The position numbers and the translations under genes are program-made. Shown here one piece after another: positions 14,195 to 15,820 of a stretch of 15,820 nt of DNA. The notes below the pieces were generated by a model, which worked only from the letters and a program-made list of their open reading frames with translations, made no database searches and was not told where the DNA came from. The stretch's first letter is position 1. Each line of letters begins with the position of its first letter. Source of the stretch: an uncultured Clostridia bacterium (lineage in GTDB: Bacteria; Bacillota; Clostridia; TANB77; CAG-508); contig CAKPLQ010000032.1 in the NCBI GenBank assembly GCA_934167685.1, positions 1 to 15,820 on the forward strand, written 5' to 3'.

Positions 14195-14596
14195 TTACTG
14201 TTCCGGATTAGTTTGTTCTGTCTCTGCTGAAGTATTTTCTTCAGTTGTGTTTTCTTCATTTGATGTTTTATTCTCATCTGATGAAGTTGTTTCTTCTGTA
14301 TCAGAACTTGTTTTTGTTTCTCCGTTATCAGTATTATTTGTATTATCTGTTGTAGTATTATCAGTTGTATTGAATTTTTCATTTACAATACTTTGTAAAT
14401 GAGTTATTCCATATTTATTTCCTAAATCAAATACTACATCTAATGCAAATACTATTATAGCTGTTAATAATACTATTGCTACTACAGCAGTTGTATTATT
14501 AGCTAATTGTTTTGGTGTTGGCCAAATTACTTTTTTTAGTTCTGCTTTAAAGTCTTTAAAAAAATGCTTTTTTGCTTTATTTTCTTTTTTAGCCAT
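14195..14596 (-). CDS. secE: Preprotein translocase subunit SecE with an unusual acidic C-terminal tail
   Basis: SecE clamps SecY in the SecYEG export channel. The first 57 residues are a normal bacterial SecE: basic N-terminus, the amphipathic FFKDFKAELKKVIWPTPKQ segment (12-30) and one membrane helix (about 35-57). Family members in Firmicutes usually end soon after, at about 60-80 residues. This protein has 133, with residues 75-133 made almost only of T, N, E, D and S. Given SecE topology, the tail would lie on the outer face of the membrane. No frameshift is needed; the frame runs cleanly to a TAA at 14195, with the nusG ribosome binding site directly behind it. AAGGAGG lies about 7 nt before the ATG. 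It lies between rpmG (28 bp) and nusG (13 bp). Confidence 0.95.
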   Translation of the reverse strand: MAKKENKAKKHFFKDFKAELKKVIWPTPKQLANNTTAVVAIVLLTAIIVFALDVVFDLGNKYGITHLQSIVNEKFNTTDNTTTDNTNNTDNGETKTSSDTEETTSSDENKTSNEENTTEENTSAETEQTNPEQ

Positions 14597-14624
14597 TTTA
14601 TTTCCTCCTTAAAATAGCTTGATA

Positions 14625-14789
14625 CTATTTAGTTTCTTTATGTGTTGTACGTTTTTTGCAGAATTTGCAATATTTAACTAATTCTAGTCTATCTGTATTG
14701 TTTCTTTTATTTTTTGATGTCATATAGTTTCTATTTTTACATTCTGTACACTCTAATATGATATTTTCTCTTGGTCCTTTAGCTGCCAT
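14625..14789 (-). CDS. rpmG: 50S ribosomal protein L33 (bL33), zinc-ribbon form
   Basis: A 54-residue ribosomal protein of the large subunit. The peptide begins MAAKGPRENIILECTECKNR and ends CKFCKKRTTHKETK before a TAG. Two CxxC pairs (C14/C17 and C41/C44) make it the zinc-binding (C+) form rather than the cysteine-free paralogue that some Firmicutes use under zinc limitation. GGAGGTG lies 7 nt before the ATG at 14789. It is the first gene of the rpmG-secE-nusG-rplKAJL operon, 28 bp before secE, the usual position in many bacteria. Confidence 0.96.
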   Translation of the reverse strand: MAAKGPRENIILECTECKNRNYMTSKNKRNNTDRLELVKYCKFCKKRTTHKETK

Positions 14790-14830
14790 TTTAATACACC
14801 TCCGACTTTTTACCTTACTTTTTTAAACGA

Positions 14831-14862
14831 TGTGAGCATACGTTTTTCTACGTACGCTCACA
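14831..14862. repeat. Inverted repeat over the predicted start point of the rpmG operon
   Basis: Arms TGTGAGC/GCTCACA (7 bp), one A-C mismatch, then TACGT/ACGTA (5 bp) around a 6-nt loop. It begins 1 bp past the -10 box (14864-14869) and covers the expected +1 near 14857-14858. It could be a DNA operator, a 5' mRNA hairpin, or a weak terminator for the flavin reductase transcript; the T run is poor. Confidence 0.7.
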
Positions 14863-14863
14863 T

Positions 14864-14892
14864 ATTTTACCACTTTTTTCTTTATATGTCAA
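14864..14892 (-). promoter_or_regulatory. Promoter of rpmG-secE-nusG-rplK-rplA
   Basis: Minus strand TTGACA (-35, 6/6; 14887-14892), 17-nt spacer ending in TGG, TAAAAT (-10, 5/6; 14864-14869). It is a near-perfect extended promoter, as expected for a ribosomal protein operon. The leader to rpmG is about 70 nt and starts within an inverted repeat. Confidence 0.85.
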
Positions 14893-14901
14893 TGAATTTT
14901 G

Positions 14902-15480
14902 CTACTTTTTTCTGTTTTTTTTATCTTTTTGCACGGAAAATCCAAATTTTCCAATTCTCTTACCTAATGAGAAGTATTTTCCATTTGCATATGTTATTAA
15001 ATCACATTTAGATATATCAAATGCTCCATTTTCATCAATATACTTTTCATCTGCATTTATTCCCAAAACTTCTGCAACAAACATATGATGACTACCCAAT
15101 TCTTTAATTTCTTTTACTCTACATTCTACTGATACTGGACTTTCTTTAATCATAGGACATTTTACAAAATTAGCTTTTTCTTTTGTTAAATGCATTTCTT
15201 TAAATTTATCAACTTGTGCTCCTGATTTTACTCCACACCAATCAGTTGCATATGCTAAATCTTGTGTTGTTAAGTTTATCACAAATTCTCCACTCTCTTT
15301 TATTATATTATATGAGTGTCTTGACGGTCTTACTGATATATAAACCATTGCAGGGTCTGTATTAATTATCCCTGTCCATGCAACTGTTATTATATTAGCT
15401 TCTTCCATTGTACCACATGATACCATTACTACTGGTAATGGATATAGAAATGTTCCAGGTTTCCATGTTACTTTACTCAT
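14902..15480 (-). CDS. Flavin reductase-like / flavoredoxin family protein (FMN-binding split barrel)
   Basis: A 192-residue cytoplasmic flavoprotein of the flavin reductase-like family. The N-terminal WKPGTFLYPLPVVMVSCG and the segment EEANIITVAWTGIINTDPAMVYISVRPSRHSYNIIKESGEFVINL (about 27-71) are characteristic of the FMN-binding fold; LATD-like AYATDWCGVKSGAQVDKF follows. In anaerobes such proteins often shuttle electrons (flavoredoxins) or reduce flavins; the partner cannot be told here. The C-terminus is basic (FSVQKDKKNRKK). AGGAGG lies about 7 nt before the ATG. It is a single gene between the rRNA terminator and the rpmG promoter, with its own promoter. Confidence 0.9.
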   Translation of the reverse strand: MSKVTWKPGTFLYPLPVVMVSCGTMEEANIITVAWTGIINTDPAMVYISVRPSRHSYNIIKESGEFVINLTTQDLAYATDWCGVKSGAQVDKFKEMHLTKEKANFVKCPMIKESPVSVECRVKEIKELGSHHMFVAEVLGINADEKYIDENGAFDISKCDLITYANGKYFSLGKRIGKFGFSVQKDKKNRKK

Positions 15481-15516
15481 TATATTTCCTCCTAATAATA
15501 ATTTATTATTTCTATT

Positions 15517-15545
15517 ATTATAGCATTATATTATTATTTTGTGAA
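15517..15545 (-). promoter_or_regulatory. Promoter of the flavin reductase-like gene
   Basis: Minus strand TTCACA (-35, 5/6; 15540-15545), 17-nt spacer ending in TGC, TATAAT (-10, 6/6; 15517-15522), an extended -10. The -35 box directly follows the T run of the rRNA operon terminator. Confidence 0.75.
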
Positions 15546-15600
15546 TAAAAAAAGCATAAATTAAAATTACATATAAATATAACTCTAATTTATACTTTTT
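15546..15600 (-). terminator. Terminator of the rRNA operon
   Basis: A 15-bp stem (15549-15563 with 15586-15600, one G-U pair) with a 22-nt loop is followed by T residues on the minus strand. It lies 12 nt beyond the 3' end of the 5S rRNA. Confidence 0.8.
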
Positions 15601-15611
15601 AAAAATAAAAA

Positions 15612-15728
15612 AACTGGCAACAACCTATTTTCCCAGCAGGGTAACCCACAAGTATCTTCGGCACATTGGAGCTTGACTTCTGTGTTCGGGATGGGAACAG
15701 GTATTTCCTCCATGTAATCGTCACCAGA
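15612..15728 (-). rRNA. rrf: 5S ribosomal RNA
   Basis: The minus strand reads CTGGTGACGATTACATGGAG near the 5' end, then TTCCCATCCCGAACACAGAAG and AAGCTC in the loop A-C region, and ends GGTTGTTGCCAG. The ends pair as an 8-bp terminal helix (CTGGTGAC with GTTGCCAG). The length of about 117 nt is normal. The exact ends are estimated to within a few bases. It is the last gene of an rRNA operon entering from the right edge. Confidence 0.95.
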
Positions 15729-15801
15729 AAATTATATAGTGTTAAAGCACACTCAAAAATACATAGATGAAATTGTATTAGGACTTCTTTTTTAAAATTA
15801 T

Positions 15802-15820
15802 AGTTAAGCCCTCGATTTAT
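15802..15820 (-). rRNA. rrl: 3' end of 23S ribosomal RNA (partial)
   Basis: The minus strand from the window edge reads ATAAATCGAGGGCTTAACT, which matches the conserved 3' terminus of 23S rRNA in Firmicutes (TAATARRTCGAGGGCTTRAC). A spacer of about 72 nt separates it from the 5S rRNA, the usual 23S-5S order. The rest of the gene lies outside the window. Confidence 0.85.

Noticed and set aside
14182..14382. Minus-strand 66-codon frame within secE
   Set aside because: It is a frame-shifted reading of the low-complexity SecE tail, rich in Gln/Ile/Lys repeats. SecE and NusG explain the region.
14597..14624. tRNA-Trp between rpmG and secE, sometimes found there in related bacteria
   Set aside because: The gap is only 28 bp and holds just the secE ribosome binding site.

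Overview
The window is very A+T-rich bacterial DNA. Every gene I can support lies on the minus strand, so transcription runs from the right edge to the left. Gene content points to a low-G+C Firmicute, most likely of clostridial type: dnaG-rpoD with a clostridial-style sigma-A, secG-rnr, a YlbF-type protein, rpmG-secE-nusG-rplKAJL with an L10 leader, and strong AGGAGG ribosome binding sites. TAA, TAG and TGA all serve as stops, so the standard bacterial code applies. I cannot name a genus.

Layout in the direction of transcription (right to left). (1) The 3' tip of a 23S rRNA, a 72-nt spacer, 5S rRNA and a strong terminator end an rRNA operon (15820-15546). (2) A single flavin reductase-like gene has its own promoter (15545-14902). 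(3) A consensus promoter with a dyad over its start point drives rpmG-secE-nusG-rplK-rplA. A structured L10 leader/attenuator precedes rplJ-rplL, and a terminator closes the unit (14892-11326). rpoB/rpoC do not follow rplL. (4) mtnN, then a 91-residue unknown protein with a near-perfect promoter and a terminator (11295-10190). (5) A family 4 glycosyltransferase, a YlbF-type protein and a small membrane zinc metallopeptidase (10133-7623). (6) secG, a terminator, then rnr (7634-5282). (7) A 212-bp inverted-repeat element with 12-bp perfect terminal repeats and 8-bp target duplications, inserted exactly at the rnr stop codon. (8) dnaG-rpoD, a terminator, then an MscS-type channel (4961-798). (9) A PhoB/OmpR-type response regulator with its own promoter, overlapping by 4 bp the start of a downstream gene cut by the window edge, probably its sensor kinase (785-1).

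Most of the window is core information processing: ribosome parts, the Sec channel (SecE, SecG), elongation control (NusG), RNA decay (RNase R, YlbF), primase and the main sigma factor. The most distinctive item is the MITE-like element between rnr and dnaG-rpoD. Its flanking duplication allows the pre-insertion sequence, about 100 bp between the two genes, to be reconstructed. Other unusual points are a 59-residue acidic/threonine-rich tail on SecE, separation of rplJL from rpoBC, and a dyad over the predicted start point of the ribosomal protein operon.
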